Positions 51,932 to 62,388 of a stretch of 64,000 bases of DNA are shown one piece after another (the stretch's first letter is position 1; each line of letters begins with the position of its first letter). The DNA comes from Acidobacteriota bacterium (GTDB lineage: Bacteria > Acidobacteriota > Terriglobia > Terriglobales > Acidobacteriaceae). The DNA is taken from contig QIAU01000130.1 in NCBI GenBank assembly GCA_003225055.1, positions 61,384-125,383 on the forward strand, read 5' to 3'. A program made the position numbers and the translations under genes. The notes under the pieces were generated by a model. That model was not told the DNA's origin, ran no database searches, and saw nothing but the letters and a program-made list of their open reading frames with translations.

Positions 51932-52256
51932 TCCTTGGTCTTTGGTCGCTGGCCCGGCGCTTTGCTCTTTTGGCTGCAAAGCGGAACTCGTGCCGTTTCA
52001 TGTCCACACGGCGTCCTCGAAATGCCACGCCTTCTGATTCCAGGCGCAATCGCTGCTCAATCGCTGAATCACCACGCAGCTTGATTTCGCCGCCAGCTCC
52101 CAGGACTCGGTGCCACGCGAGACCGAAAGACGACCGCAAGGTTCCCACGACCTGGCGCGCTGCGCCCGGGAATCCTGCCGCGCGGGCAATAGCGCCATAG
52201 GTGGACACCTTGCCGCGCGGAATCTGCTTGATGGCGGCGACAATGGCTGTGCGCAT
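51921..52256 (-). CDS. Alkyltransferase-like (MGMT-family) DNA-binding protein without catalytic Cys
   Basis: This encodes 111 residues. The MGMT DNA-binding domain is clear: MRTAIVAAIKQIPRGKVSTYG (helix), AIARAAGFPGAARQVVGTL (recognition helix with the RQVG motif) and GLAWHRVLGAGGEIKLRG. In true O6-alkylguanine transferases the PCHR motif carries the acceptor Cys. Here it reads AWHR (W48), as in bacterial ATL proteins that bind alkylated DNA and pass it to nucleotide excision repair. The last residues, SDQRPRTKS, are encoded by a heptamer tandem repeat. Convergent overlap of 11 bp with the AhpD-like gene. Confidence 0.88.
   Translation of the reverse strand: MRTAIVAAIKQIPRGKVSTYGAIARAAGFPGAARQVVGTLRSSFGLAWHRVLGAGGEIKLRGDSAIEQRLRLESEGVAFRGRRVDMKRHEFRFAAKRAKRRASDQRPRTKS
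51932..51952. repeat. Heptamer tandem repeat, 3 units, inside the ATL gene end
   Basis: Units TCCTTGG, TCTTTGG and TCGCTGG form a 21-bp array with the same 7-bp period as the intergenic arrays. It covers the 3' end of the ATL reading frame and encodes its terminal residues. Confidence 0.7.
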
Positions 52257-52307
52257 TCGAATCTCAACCCGTCAAGAGCGCGACGAGTCGGGCACCCCAG
52301 AATTAGA

Positions 52308-53366
52308 TTAATGTCCGTGAAGCTCAGAGTGGGTCTGCAGGAAGCGCAACACCTGTCCCCGCGAGAAAACGCCTTCCAAATGACCATGCGAGACTACCGG
52401 CAGCTGGTTAATATCTTCGCGAGTCATCAACTCCAAAGCCTGCACCGCCGGAGTGTCGGGAGTCACCACCTTGAGATCCCGCAAGGGACGCATCACGCTT
52501 TGCACACTGGTCTGAGGCCACTGGTCGCGCGGGACCTGCTTCACCTCGTGGGGCGTAATCAGTCCGACCAGGTAGTTATTTTGGATGACCACGAAGCATC
52601 GGCGGCCGCTGCGTAACATGTACTCATCGACGAAGTCCTCGAGGCTAAGGTGCGACTCCACCGTCCCACAATCCCGCTCCATGATGTCGGCAACTCGACG
52701 ATCGCGGAGGCCCGACATCAGCTCCACGTGTATGTAACTGCTGCGTGACGCATCCAGCAGGAACCAGCCAATAAACGCGATCCACAGAGCGCCAAAGCCC
52801 TTGCCGCTGAAGAATTGTATTAATCCCGAAATAATGAAAAGAAGAGCTACAAGCTGCCCCACCTGCGCCGCGATCCGTGTGGAGCGATCGGCATTGCCGG
52901 TGATCCACCAGGTAACCGCGCGCAAGACGCGTCCGCCATCCAGCGGATACCCGGGAATCATGTTGAAAGCAGCCAGCGCAATATTGATGTAGCCGAGCCA
53001 GAGCAACACGGCAGGCACCGGAGTGTACGGTTCCGAGCCGGGAGCCCAGCCTGTAAGCCTGGCAATACCGAGACAAATCACGCCGATCACCAGGCTGGTC
53101 AGAGGACCGACAAAAGCAATCCAGAATTCCGACTTGGCGTCGGAGGCCTCCGATTCGATCTGCGAAACGCCGCCCAGGGCGAATAAAGTGATTGCGCGTA
53201 CGCGCAGCCCACGCGCTTTGGCCAGGACAGAGTGCGCCAGTTCATGGGCCAGCAGGGCGGCAAAAAAGAGCAACCCCGTGATCACCGCCACGGACCAGAG
53301 CGCAACCGGACTCCATCCCGGCATGACCAGGTGAAAGTGGTCGGCCACCGTTATCGTGATCAGCAC
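52308..53366 (-). CDS. Site-2-type M50 metalloprotease with two CBS domains
   Basis: This encodes 352 residues from GTG 53366. The zinc motif HELAH is in [19 protein letters not shown], the third metal ligand in [17 protein letters not shown]. Four to six helices surround it. The C-terminal 120 residues form a CBS pair ([54 protein letters not shown]). The frame stays conserved-looking upstream ([20 protein letters not shown]) without an ATG, GTG or TTG. CTG 53441 has AGGAG nearby and may be the true start. It would cleave membrane-bound substrates, with activity tuned by nucleotide binding to CBS. Confidence 0.9.
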   Translation of the reverse strand: MLITITVADHFHLVMPGWSPVALWSVAVITGLLFFAALLAHELAHSVLAKARGLRVRAITLFALGGVSQIESEASDAKSEFWIAFVGPLTSLVIGVICLGIARLTGWAPGSEPYTPVPAVLLWLGYINIALAAFNMIPGYPLDGGRVLRAVTWWITGNADRSTRIAAQVGQLVALLFIISGLIQFFSGKGFGALWIAFIGWFLLDASRSSYIHVELMSGLRDRRVADIMERDCGTVESHLSLEDFVDEYMLRSGRRCFVVIQNNYLVGLITPHEVKQVPRDQWPQTSVQSVMRPLRDLKVVTPDTPAVQALELMTREDINQLPVVSHGHLEGVFSRGQVLRFLQTHSELHGH

Positions 53367-53538
53367 GGCGATGATGAACCAGCTGTAATGCAGGCCAATC
53401 GTGATCCCCGCGATCCGTCCGAGTTTGATTTGCGCGCGCAGAGCAGGGCCTCTCCTACACGAGCATTGTAGTTTCTGCCGGTTTGATGCAGGGAAAATTG
53501 TCGGGGGTGCGGAAAACCGCAGCGACCGGGCTTGGTTG

Positions 53539-55029
53539 CTATTTCAGTTCGAGGCTATTCAGTGTCTTCTGGTAAGTCGCACGCAATTTGCTGAAGTCAT
53601 TCTCCGGAGCGATAAATACAAGGTAGATCAATCCTCCCTGGGAACGTGGCACGGTCACCAGCCAATCCCGTTCGGGCTCCGGTTTCCCATTTTTCTCGAT
53701 AGGCGAGTTTCCCTTGAGAGTTAGAGACCGGCCCTCCATTCCGTTAACCCGAATAGGCTGCGGATTTCCCGACGCCTCGAGTCCGGGATTCGACTGCTCG
53801 AAACTCTGAACCAGATCTTGCGTCGCCTGGTCGAGCGAATTGGCATTCTGATCCTGGCCGCCGCCGATCACCACGCCGTAAGCTATCGCTCCCTGCCCCG
53901 CCGCTGCCGGAGGCGCGATCAGGATCCCGCCCGAGCTCTGATCGTTGCCGGCCCGCCAGTTGTCGGGATAAGAAATGTTCAACATGTCGCTCTCGAACTC
54001 TTTGAAGTTGCCGCTAGGCTTCACTTGATCCCAGCTCACATTGCCTAAGGTGGCATCACCGCCGCCACTCGCTCCGCTGCTGGCGGAAGCAGTAGGAACA
54101 TGGGGGGGAATTGCGCCATTCTTGCGATTTTGCCCGGCCCAAACCCCTTGTTTCACGCCCGCCTGAATCTCCTGGGCGGTATACGTCTTCACGCCATTCG
54201 CCTGCTGCTTGGCGCTGGCAAAGTTAGGGCTGTCGGACTGGAAATTCTTAGCCGGCCAGTTCCTAATCTCCTTATCCACCGCGGCGACGCGGTTGCCGGG
54301 ATCCGGGTGGTCGCTGAGAAATTGCGGACCACCTCCGCCACCTTGCTTTTCGAGCTTCTGGAAAAACTCGGCCATGGAACGCGGGTTGTAGCCCGCTTTA
54401 TACATGATGATTGCGCCCACGGCGTCCGCCTGCGCTTCATCTCCGCGCGAGTATTTGAGGAACATTGTTCCTGCCCCGATCTGTATGCCCAAGCGCGCCA
54501 GGCTCCCGGCTGTGCCTCCCGGCAGCACGCCGCCTAGCACACCGAGCACCGCCTGGGCGATGGATTCCTTGGACGCCTGTTTCACCGAGTGCTGCATGTA
54601 CACGTGCGACATCTCGTGCGCCATCACACCGGCCAGTTCCGCTTCGTTATCCGCGGCGGTAATCGTGCCGACGTTTATGAAAATCGGTCCGCCGGGCAAC
54701 GCGAATGCGTTGATGTCTTTTTCCGGAATGACATGGAACTGATAAGGCCACGATCGGTCTTGCGGAATAACCGTCGCCAGCTTCTTTCCCAACTCCTCGA
54801 CATACTTGGTCACAGGACTGGAATCGGGCAGCACGGGAAATTGCTGGTAAACCTCGCCCATCGCCTTGATGCCTATTTGTTCTTGCTGCTGTTGGCTAAT
54901 GCCTGAGACAGAACCCGGATCGGGCAACTCTGGACTGGACGTAGGCGTCGCGGACCAGACTTCGACCGCCATAAGCCAGAGCAGAAGACGGGCTACCACT
55001 CTCGTCATTGATGTGCGCCTGTCATTCAT
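53539..55029 (-). CDS. Exported M48-family metalloprotease with C-terminal domain
   Basis: This encodes 496 residues with GGGAG before the [22 protein letters not shown] forms a signal peptide (an ATG at 55008 is an alternative). The zinc motif HEMSH lies in [19 protein letters not shown]. The third ligand region is [40 protein letters not shown] is the typical segment before it. [15 protein letters not shown] marks the end of the protease domain. A C-terminal region of about 190 residues ([17 protein letters not shown]..., [21 protein letters not shown]) is beta-rich. Like BepA/YfgC it may degrade or help assemble outer-membrane proteins. It is divergent from the LysR gene, 294 bp apart. Confidence 0.92.
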   Translation of the reverse strand: MNDRRTSMTRVVARLLLWLMAVEVWSATPTSSPELPDPGSVSGISQQQQEQIGIKAMGEVYQQFPVLPDSSPVTKYVEELGKKLATVIPQDRSWPYQFHVIPEKDINAFALPGGPIFINVGTITAADNEAELAGVMAHEMSHVYMQHSVKQASKESIAQAVLGVLGGVLPGGTAGSLARLGIQIGAGTMFLKYSRGDEAQADAVGAIIMYKAGYNPRSMAEFFQKLEKQGGGGGPQFLSDHPDPGNRVAAVDKEIRNWPAKNFQSDSPNFASAKQQANGVKTYTAQEIQAGVKQGVWAGQNRKNGAIPPHVPTASASSGASGGGDATLGNVSWDQVKPSGNFKEFESDMLNISYPDNWRAGNDQSSGGILIAPPAAAGQGAIAYGVVIGGGQDQNANSLDQATQDLVQSFEQSNPGLEASGNPQPIRVNGMEGRSLTLKGNSPIEKNGKPEPERDWLVTVPRSQGGLIYLVFIAPENDFSKLRATYQKTLNSLELK

Positions 55030-55323
55030 GTTGATGTGCTCCCACGACGGCGAGCCAATCCCGGCCGGCCCGCCCCGCCACGGTCAGATGCGCGGTTAAA
55101 CCAGTGAGGATGTCCAGATGAGAGTGGCCTTCTCTGCGCGTAAATACTTGAAAAGAGTTACTCCTAGCCGTCTGGATTCGGTCCTGGCCGCGACATAGAG
55201 GCGGTTTATCGGCGCCATAAAAACAATCAATTTCGCGGCTGGATTTGGGCCGCGTAACATCTCTCCAGCCATTCGGCCCGCTTTAGGGCGCTGAGTAGCC
55301 CCCCTCAACTACGCCTGCACGCT

Positions 55324-56307
55324 ATGGATTTTGGTCAACTCACCACGTTTCTGGAAGTGGCCAAGCTGGGCAACTTCTCCCGTGCGGGAGAAAAAGTGTT
55401 CCGCTCGCAGTCGGCGGTCAGCGCGCAAATCCGGCAGCTCGAGCGGGACTACGGGACCAAGTTGCTCGATCGCGCGGGCAAGAGGGTGAGGCTCACTCCG
55501 GCCGGTGAAGTTCTCTTTGAATACGGCACCCGGCTACTGGCTCTGCGCGACGAGTCCATGCGAGCCGTCGCCGATCAGGACAAAACGCCGCGTGGCGTGT
55601 TGGCGATCGGCGCCAACGAGGCTACTTGCCTCCATGTTCTGCCGCCCGCCTTTCGAGAATACCGCCGGCTCTATCCCGAAGTTCAGATCAGCATTTATCG
55701 GAACTTCAGCCGCAAGATCCTGGAGCGAATCCAGGACGGAACGATTGACGTCGGCATCGTAACCATGCCGGTGAAGTCACCGCGCCTGGTGGTGAAGAGG
55801 ATTTTCCGCGACCGCTTGATGCTGATGACGAGTCCTTCGAATCCGCTTGCCCAGCTCAGCTCGGCGCCGGTGAGTGTCATCACAGAGCAGCTCTTGATCT
55901 TTCCCCAAGCCGGCTACACGCGCCAGATCATGGACAAGTTGTTTCGCCCCTACCAGTCGCGCCTGAAAATCGCCATGGAACTGCCCAGCGTGGCGATGAT
56001 CAAAAGCTTCGTGGCTTCCGGCATGGGAGTCTCTCTCATCAGCGAGAGTTTCGCGCGCAAGGAACAGCGCGCGGGCGAGGTCTCGCTGGTTCCACTCGCA
56101 GACGTGGAGTTATGGCGGGAACTTGGCATGGTTTACGATCAAGATCGAACCTTGCCGCGTGCCGCAGGCGCCTTCATCGAGCTGATTCGCAATGGCGTCG
56201 CGGCGAACAACCCATCCCCGAGCTTGTCTGTCATCTTGAGCGAGGCGAAGGATCTATGGGTTGCCGAAGCGCAAGCAGAATGCATAAATTCGCTTCGCGA
56301 AGAATGA
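55324..56307 (+). CDS. LysR-family transcriptional regulator with repeat-encoded C-terminal tail
   Basis: This encodes 327 residues. The winged helix-turn-helix (DFGQLTTFLEVAKLGNFSRAG, RSQSAVSAQIRQLERDYG) leads into a LysR effector domain (RGVLAIGANEATCLHVLPPAF, DVGIVTMPVKSPRLV, SFVASGMGVSLISES). The last 20 or so residues (SVILSEAKDLWVA...SLREE) come from a dispersed palindromic repeat (56229-56309) and are unlike normal LysR ends. The functional protein probably ends near IELIRNGVAA. It lies 402 bp upstream of the porin gene on the same strand, so it likely controls the porin-permease genes. A 15-bp palindrome lies in that gap. Confidence 0.92.
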   Translation: MDFGQLTTFLEVAKLGNFSRAGEKVFRSQSAVSAQIRQLERDYGTKLLDRAGKRVRLTPAGEVLFEYGTRLLALRDESMRAVADQDKTPRGVLAIGANEATCLHVLPPAFREYRRLYPEVQISIYRNFSRKILERIQDGTIDVGIVTMPVKSPRLVVKRIFRDRLMLMTSPSNPLAQLSSAPVSVITEQLLIFPQAGYTRQIMDKLFRPYQSRLKIAMELPSVAMIKSFVASGMGVSLISESFARKEQRAGEVSLVPLADVELWRELGMVYDQDRTLPRAAGAFIELIRNGVAANNPSPSLSVILSEAKDLWVAEAQAECINSLREE

Positions 56308-56309
56308 CA
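56229..56309. repeat. Dispersed palindromic repeat reading into the LysR gene end
   Basis: Outer ends TGTCAT and ATGACA are inverted, with GAGCGAGGCGAAG and CTTCGCGAAG giving inner pairing. It encodes the 'VILSEAKDL' phrase in the LysR frame and the gene's stop codon lies inside it. The same phrase is known to recur in predicted proteins from Acidobacteria and is regarded as a repeat rather than a protein motif. Confidence 0.75.
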
Positions 56310-56573
56310 AAGAAGGGCTTGACTGCCGTGGTTCTGCCCGAGTGGGACCCCGCATTTTTCTGATGGCTGCCATCACAATTACACCGCCTTCATCTCGGTC
56401 GACCACGATATTCAAGCCGACGGCAGCAGGCCTAATCGGCAACCCTTGCGCGTTGGCGAACATACGATTTACGGCCATTTTTCGCGCATAAACCGCACCA
56501 CAGATTCGCCACCGGCCGGCTTCGATGGTCCATCACCATAAACGCGTTTTATATCGTCCATAGACATAACTTT

Positions 56574-56588
56574 TCAGAATATTTCTGA
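56574..56588 (+). promoter_or_regulatory. 15-bp palindrome upstream of porin gene, candidate LysR operator
   Basis: TCAGAA-TAT-TTCTGA is a perfect palindrome 121 bp before the porin ATG, in the 402-bp gap after lysR. This gap (56308-56709) holds no recognisable gene. Its position suits a LysR activator site. No -35/-10 pair was identified confidently. Confidence 0.45.
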
Positions 56589-56709
56589 TGCTTACGAGAA
56601 GAACTATGCGTTGGACTGTTCACAGAGACGTTCGCTACTGTGCGCTCACTGGTCACGGATCGCGTTGCGGGGTAAGCGCGACCGAAGGGGAAGAAAGCGA
56701 GCAGTCACG

Positions 56710-58050
56710 ATGAAGGTTTTCTCCCGGATGAACGTCGCGATATTCAGCTTGTGCCTGGCGTTCCTAGTGGCGCCGCTATGCCCTGCTCAGGGACAGGCCG
56801 ATACAGCCCAAACTTCCTCAACCGACGTTTCACAACGGATAAAGGAACTGGAAAAACAGGTCAACGAACTGCGCAGCGAACTGGCGGCTCTCACAGGCGG
56901 TAGCGGATCAGCGGCCATGGCAAATTCAACACCGCCGCCACAGAACAATCTTGCGCCGACATCGGGTGCCGCGACGGCCGCCCCGACCGGGCCTTCCCTG
57001 GCCGGCTTGCTGGGTCCCACTACTTTGAGCGGGTTTGTCGATACCTATTACGGACAAAACTTCAATAATCCAGCATCACGAACCAACACCCTTCGCGCAT
57101 TCGACCTGTCTACCAATCAGTTTGGCTTGAATCTTGTGGAACTGGTCGCCGACAGGCAGCCCGATGCCAATAACAGCCGGACCGGATACCACATCGCGCT
57201 CGGCTTTGGCCAGGCCATGAACGTGGTCAACAGCACAGACCCCGGCGGGCTGGGCTTTGGGCAATATCTGAAAGAAGCTTACTTCTCTTACCTGGCGCCG
57301 GTCGGCAAGGGTCTACAGGTGGATGCCGGCAAGTTTGTTACTCCCCATGGCGCGGAAGTGATCGAAACCAAGGATAACTGGAACTACTCGCGGGGTTTGC
57401 TCTTCTCCTACGCGATTCCCTTCTATCACTTCGGCGTGCGTGCGAAATACACGTTCAACGACAAATATGCGATCGCGGGCTACCTCGTCAACGGCTGGAA
57501 TGACGTGGTTGATAACAACTCCGGAAAGACTTACGGTGCGACCTTCGCCTGGAATCCGACCAAGAAGTTCGGGATCACCCAAAACTACATGGCGGGTCCG
57601 GAGCAGACCAACATCAACACCAATTGGCGCCAGCTCTCTGACACGGTGGTTACTTACTCGCCGACCGGAAGGTTGTCGTTCATGGTCAATTACGACTATG
57701 CCCGCGGCGACCGCATCCCGACGGTTCCCAAGCCTGTGTACTGGACGGGCGCCGCCGGTTATGTGCGCTATCTGCTTAACCGTTCGAACGCTCTTGCCAC
57801 CCGCTACGAGTATTACGACGACAAATACGGAGTGACTACCGGAGGATTCACGAATCCGACCCCGCAGCACCTCCACGGGTTCACCGAAACCTACGAACAC
57901 CTCCTCGCCCATCACATCATGACGCGCTTTGAGTTCCGGCGAGATATGTCCAACCAGCCGTCGTTTATGAAGGGCACCACTCCGGTGATGGCACAGAACA
58001 CGGCGACCGCCGGATTCGTCTTCATGTTCGACAGCCGGGAGGCCAAGTAA
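56710..58050 (+). CDS. Outer-membrane beta-barrel porin (BBP2/OmpL-like)
   Basis: This encodes about 446 residues from ATG 56710, with GGGGAAG 16 bp upstream. The signal peptide (MNVAIFSLCLAFLVAPLCPA) is followed by a short coiled coil (ISQRIKELEKQVNELRSEL-like, residues about 40-60), a Pro/Ala linker and a beta-barrel beginning TTLSGFVDTYYGQNF. Strands such as YLKEAYFSYLAPVGKGLQVDAGKF and HFGVRAKYTFNDKYAIAGYL fit the putative beta-barrel porin-2 family. The C-terminus ends in FVFMFDSREAK. It should pass small solutes across the outer membrane. A small membrane protein and an APC permease follow within 20 bp and give the likely inner-membrane route. Confidence 0.88.
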   Translation: MKVFSRMNVAIFSLCLAFLVAPLCPAQGQADTAQTSSTDVSQRIKELEKQVNELRSELAALTGGSGSAAMANSTPPPQNNLAPTSGAATAAPTGPSLAGLLGPTTLSGFVDTYYGQNFNNPASRTNTLRAFDLSTNQFGLNLVELVADRQPDANNSRTGYHIALGFGQAMNVVNSTDPGGLGFGQYLKEAYFSYLAPVGKGLQVDAGKFVTPHGAEVIETKDNWNYSRGLLFSYAIPFYHFGVRAKYTFNDKYAIAGYLVNGWNDVVDNNSGKTYGATFAWNPTKKFGITQNYMAGPEQTNINTNWRQLSDTVVTYSPTGRLSFMVNYDYARGDRIPTVPKPVYWTGAAGYVRYLLNRSNALATRYEYYDDKYGVTTGGFTNPTPQHLHGFTETYEHLLAHHIMTRFEFRRDMSNQPSFMKGTTPVMAQNTATAGFVFMFDSREAK

Positions 58051-58052
58051 GC

Positions 58053-58365
58053 ATGCTGACCGGCTTCCAACGACGTTCGTCAGCAGCCGCTTGGGAGCTG
58101 CTCTCATGTGGAAAGGCGGCGGGGGCAAGCGAACAATTCGCCCCTTTGACCAGGGCTTCCGCCGCCTCCACTCCCTTATCGATTGCAGTCTGTCTGATCG
58201 CACTCACCGGTTTGTTGGCTGGGTGGCTCACGCCGGCAACTCATCCGCTAGCCGCAACCCTGCTGACGCTTGGTGCAATGACATTACTGCTGCGCGCAGC
58301 GGCAGAGTTCTATCGGGGTCCGGAATCGAGTCACTCATCCTGCAAAGGAAACAAGGAGAAACGAA

Positions 58366-58376
<11 letters not shown>
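58053..58376 (+). CDS. Small two-helix membrane protein between porin and permease genes
   Basis: This encodes 107 residues starting 2 bp after the porin stop. A soluble N-terminal 35 residues (TGFQRRSSAAAWELLSCGKAA) precede two hydrophobic segments (LSIAVCLIALTGLLAGWL and LAATLLTLGAMTLLLRAAAEF). The C-terminal 11 bp overlap the APC permease start, and the ribosome site of that gene lies inside it. The tight packing suggests a real gene in one transcript, possibly an accessory subunit for the permease. No family is recognised. If it is not translated, it would be an oddly well-placed open frame. Confidence 0.6.
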
Positions 58377-60168
<1,792 letters not shown>

Positions 60169-60193
60169 CCGCAGGGGGCGCAGTATGCGAGAG

Positions 60194-60217
60194 CCGGGCA
60201 GGCCCACGACTGCCCGG
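60194..60217 (+). terminator. Hairpin after the APC permease gene, candidate terminator
   Basis: CCGGGCAG-(8 nt)-CTGCCCGG is a perfect 8-bp GC stem 26 bp after the permease stop, followed by TTCTT. This fits a weak intrinsic terminator separating the uptake genes from the PP2C gene. Confidence 0.45.
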
Positions 60218-60245
60218 TTCTTCGCACCAGAGAGGTCTAACTTCC

Positions 60246-61118
60246 ATGGAGCGTCGGCAACGGATCACGGACAGCGGACTGAGCGTCGGGGGGGCCTACC
60301 CGGCGCCCGACGGTTCTATGTTGGATGCGGAGTTCGCGCAGCTTTCCGATTGCGGACGCGTACGCGAGCTGAACGAAGACTACGTCGGCCACGTAGCCCC
60401 GGCGACACGAGCGCAAGTGCGCTCGCATGGCTGGCTGTTTGCTCTGGCCGACGGCGTCGGAGGACACCGCCAGGGGGAGGTCGCCTCCCGCGTCGCAGTC
60501 GAAACCGTCCTCGCCGGGTTCCGCCAGTCTACGCCGGGAGAACCCCACGGCAGCCTGCTGCCTCGGCTGGTTCAATCCGCCAACACTCGCGTCTACGAGA
60601 CCGGATTGGCTGCGGGTCCAAGTGGTGCGGGAATGGCTTCCACTCTCGTCGTGTGTGGGTTGCGTTTTGACCGTGCGGCTGTCGCTCATGTTGGTGACTC
60701 GCGTTGCTACCTCATTCGCAGTGGAAACGCCAAGTTGATCACCCGCGATCACACTGTCGCGAATGAACAACTGGGTTTGGGGGTGCTTTCCGCACAGGAA
60801 GCCGCCGAGATCTCAACCAAGCATGTGCTCAGCCGCTCGGTTGGTGCCGACCTCTTCGTGAATGTGGAGACCAACGAAGTCCCGTTACTGCCAGGCGACG
60901 TTCTCTTGCTTTGCTCCGACGGGTTGCACGGCGCGCTGCCCGCGGCAGAACTTGCCCACATTGTCAGCCATGGTATTGAATTGAAGGCAGCAGCCCGGGA
61001 ACTGGTGTCGGGCGCAAACGAGCGGGACGGAGGCGATAATATCAGCGTGCAGCTGATCCGCATCCGCAGCATCGAACGCATGGGTATCTATCGCGGAAGA
61101 CCCTATAAGCTTCGGTAG
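60246..61118 (+). CDS. PP2C-family serine/threonine protein phosphatase
   Basis: This encodes 290 residues. The PP2C metal-binding acids are all present: FALADGVGGHRQGEVAS, STLVVCGLRFDRAAVAHVGDSRCYL, LLCSDGLHGAL and the final ERDGGDNISVQLI. RELNEDYVGHV near the start matches the first conserved segment of bacterial PstP/Stp enzymes. It is a soluble cytoplasmic phosphatase without a visible membrane anchor. A Ser/Thr kinase gene follows 230 bp downstream on the same strand, so the two likely form a reversible phosphorylation pair. Targets are unknown. GAGG lies 10 bp before the ATG. Confidence 0.94.
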   Translation: MERRQRITDSGLSVGGAYPAPDGSMLDAEFAQLSDCGRVRELNEDYVGHVAPATRAQVRSHGWLFALADGVGGHRQGEVASRVAVETVLAGFRQSTPGEPHGSLLPRLVQSANTRVYETGLAAGPSGAGMASTLVVCGLRFDRAAVAHVGDSRCYLIRSGNAKLITRDHTVANEQLGLGVLSAQEAAEISTKHVLSRSVGADLFVNVETNEVPLLPGDVLLLCSDGLHGALPAAELAHIVSHGIELKAAARELVSGANERDGGDNISVQLIRIRSIERMGIYRGRPYKLR

Positions 61119-61347
61119 GGCTTTGGCTCCCGGCCACATCTCCCTCTGAAAAACATTCAATGATGAGGCGGCTTGCGAGGCTCTTGCAGGCGTGCTCCTG
61201 ATCAGAACCAAATCAGGCAACAAGACTCCGGTTCCGGTAGCTAAGCGCTAGAGTCTAATCGCTAAGAGCTTGTTTTACAAATTCTTTACGTTCTACCTGC
61301 TATCTTCTAGCTAGCATGATGGATAGATTGCTGAAAATCGACGCACG

Positions 61348-62316
61348 ATGAACCTAGTCCATCCGGGCGAGCAACTCGATCACTACAAGATTGACACTCT
61401 GGCTGCTCGCAGCGGAATGGCTTCCATATTTCGTGGCACTGACCTGACCACCGGACGTGCCGTCGCCATCAAGATTCCCCATCCTGAAGTGGAAAGCGAC
61501 CCCGCCCTGTTTGACCGTTTTCGTCGCGAAGAAGAGATCGGCAAGCACATGGATCATCCTGGCGTAATGAAGGTTTTTGCCGACGAAGACCGCAGCCAGG
61601 TCTACATGGTCATGGAGTGGGTGGAAGGCCGCTTGCTGCGCAAGCTCCTCAATGAGGAAAAGAAACTCCCGCCGGACCGGGCCCGGCGAATTACCTTACA
61701 CGTTCTGGATGCGCTCGATTACATCCACGCTCATGGGGTCGTGCACCGCGACTTGAAACCAGAAAACATCATGGTAGACGCCAATGACAACATCAAGCTG
61801 ATCGACTTTGGCATCGCGTCGAACGCCGCTTCTCGCCGGATCACCTTCGCGAAGCTATCCCAAACCATGGGCACGCCCGACTACATTTCTCCGGAGCAGG
61901 TCAAAGGAAAACGGGGTGACGCACGCAGCGACCTCTACGCAACCGGCATCATGCTTTACGAAATGCTGACCGGGAAGGTGCCTTTCTATGGGCCGAACCC
62001 CTTCGTCATCATGAATGATCGGCTTCTGAATAACCCGGTTCCGCCGCGCGAAGTCGATCCCACAATAGCTCCGCAATTGCAGGAGATCATCTATCGCGCT
62101 CTGGAACGGGACCCGAAGAACCGCTATGCCAGCGCCAAACAGTTCGCCTGGGACCTCGAACACCAAGATCAAGTCGGAGTAGCCGATCGGCCCGAACTGC
62201 GCGATTGGAAGCAGCGACGCACGCCGTGGCCCCGCAAAATTCTGTTTTACGTGTTACTGGCCCTGATTCCGGTCGTGATCTTCGCGCTTCTACTCTGGGT
62301 TGCGCGACCCAGCTGA
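61348..62316 (+). CDS. Tail-anchored Hanks-type serine/threonine protein kinase
   Basis: This encodes 322 residues. The kinase core is complete: VAIKIPHPEVES (catalytic Lys), VVHRDLKPENIMVDANDNIKLIDFGIAS (HRD and DFG), GTPDYISPEQVKGKRGDARSDLYATGIMLYEMLTG (APE-like) and ERDPKNRYASAKQF. The Gly-rich loop is ARSGMASIF, a shortened form. A single C-terminal helix (ILFYVLLALIPVVIFALLLWVA) anchors it in the inner membrane with almost no periplasmic part, so it lacks a sensor domain such as PASTA. It pairs with the PP2C gene upstream. The neighbouring uptake genes and ammonium transporter could be targets, which is speculative. Confidence 0.93.
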   Translation: MNLVHPGEQLDHYKIDTLAARSGMASIFRGTDLTTGRAVAIKIPHPEVESDPALFDRFRREEEIGKHMDHPGVMKVFADEDRSQVYMVMEWVEGRLLRKLLNEEKKLPPDRARRITLHVLDALDYIHAHGVVHRDLKPENIMVDANDNIKLIDFGIASNAASRRITFAKLSQTMGTPDYISPEQVKGKRGDARSDLYATGIMLYEMLTGKVPFYGPNPFVIMNDRLLNNPVPPREVDPTIAPQLQEIIYRALERDPKNRYASAKQFAWDLEHQDQVGVADRPELRDWKQRRTPWPRKILFYVLLALIPVVIFALLLWVARPS

Positions 62317-62388
62317 TAGGACTGTGACCACATTGGTTGTCCACCGCACGAAACCATTTACCCCACACAGTCGAGAGGACGCCGAGAG

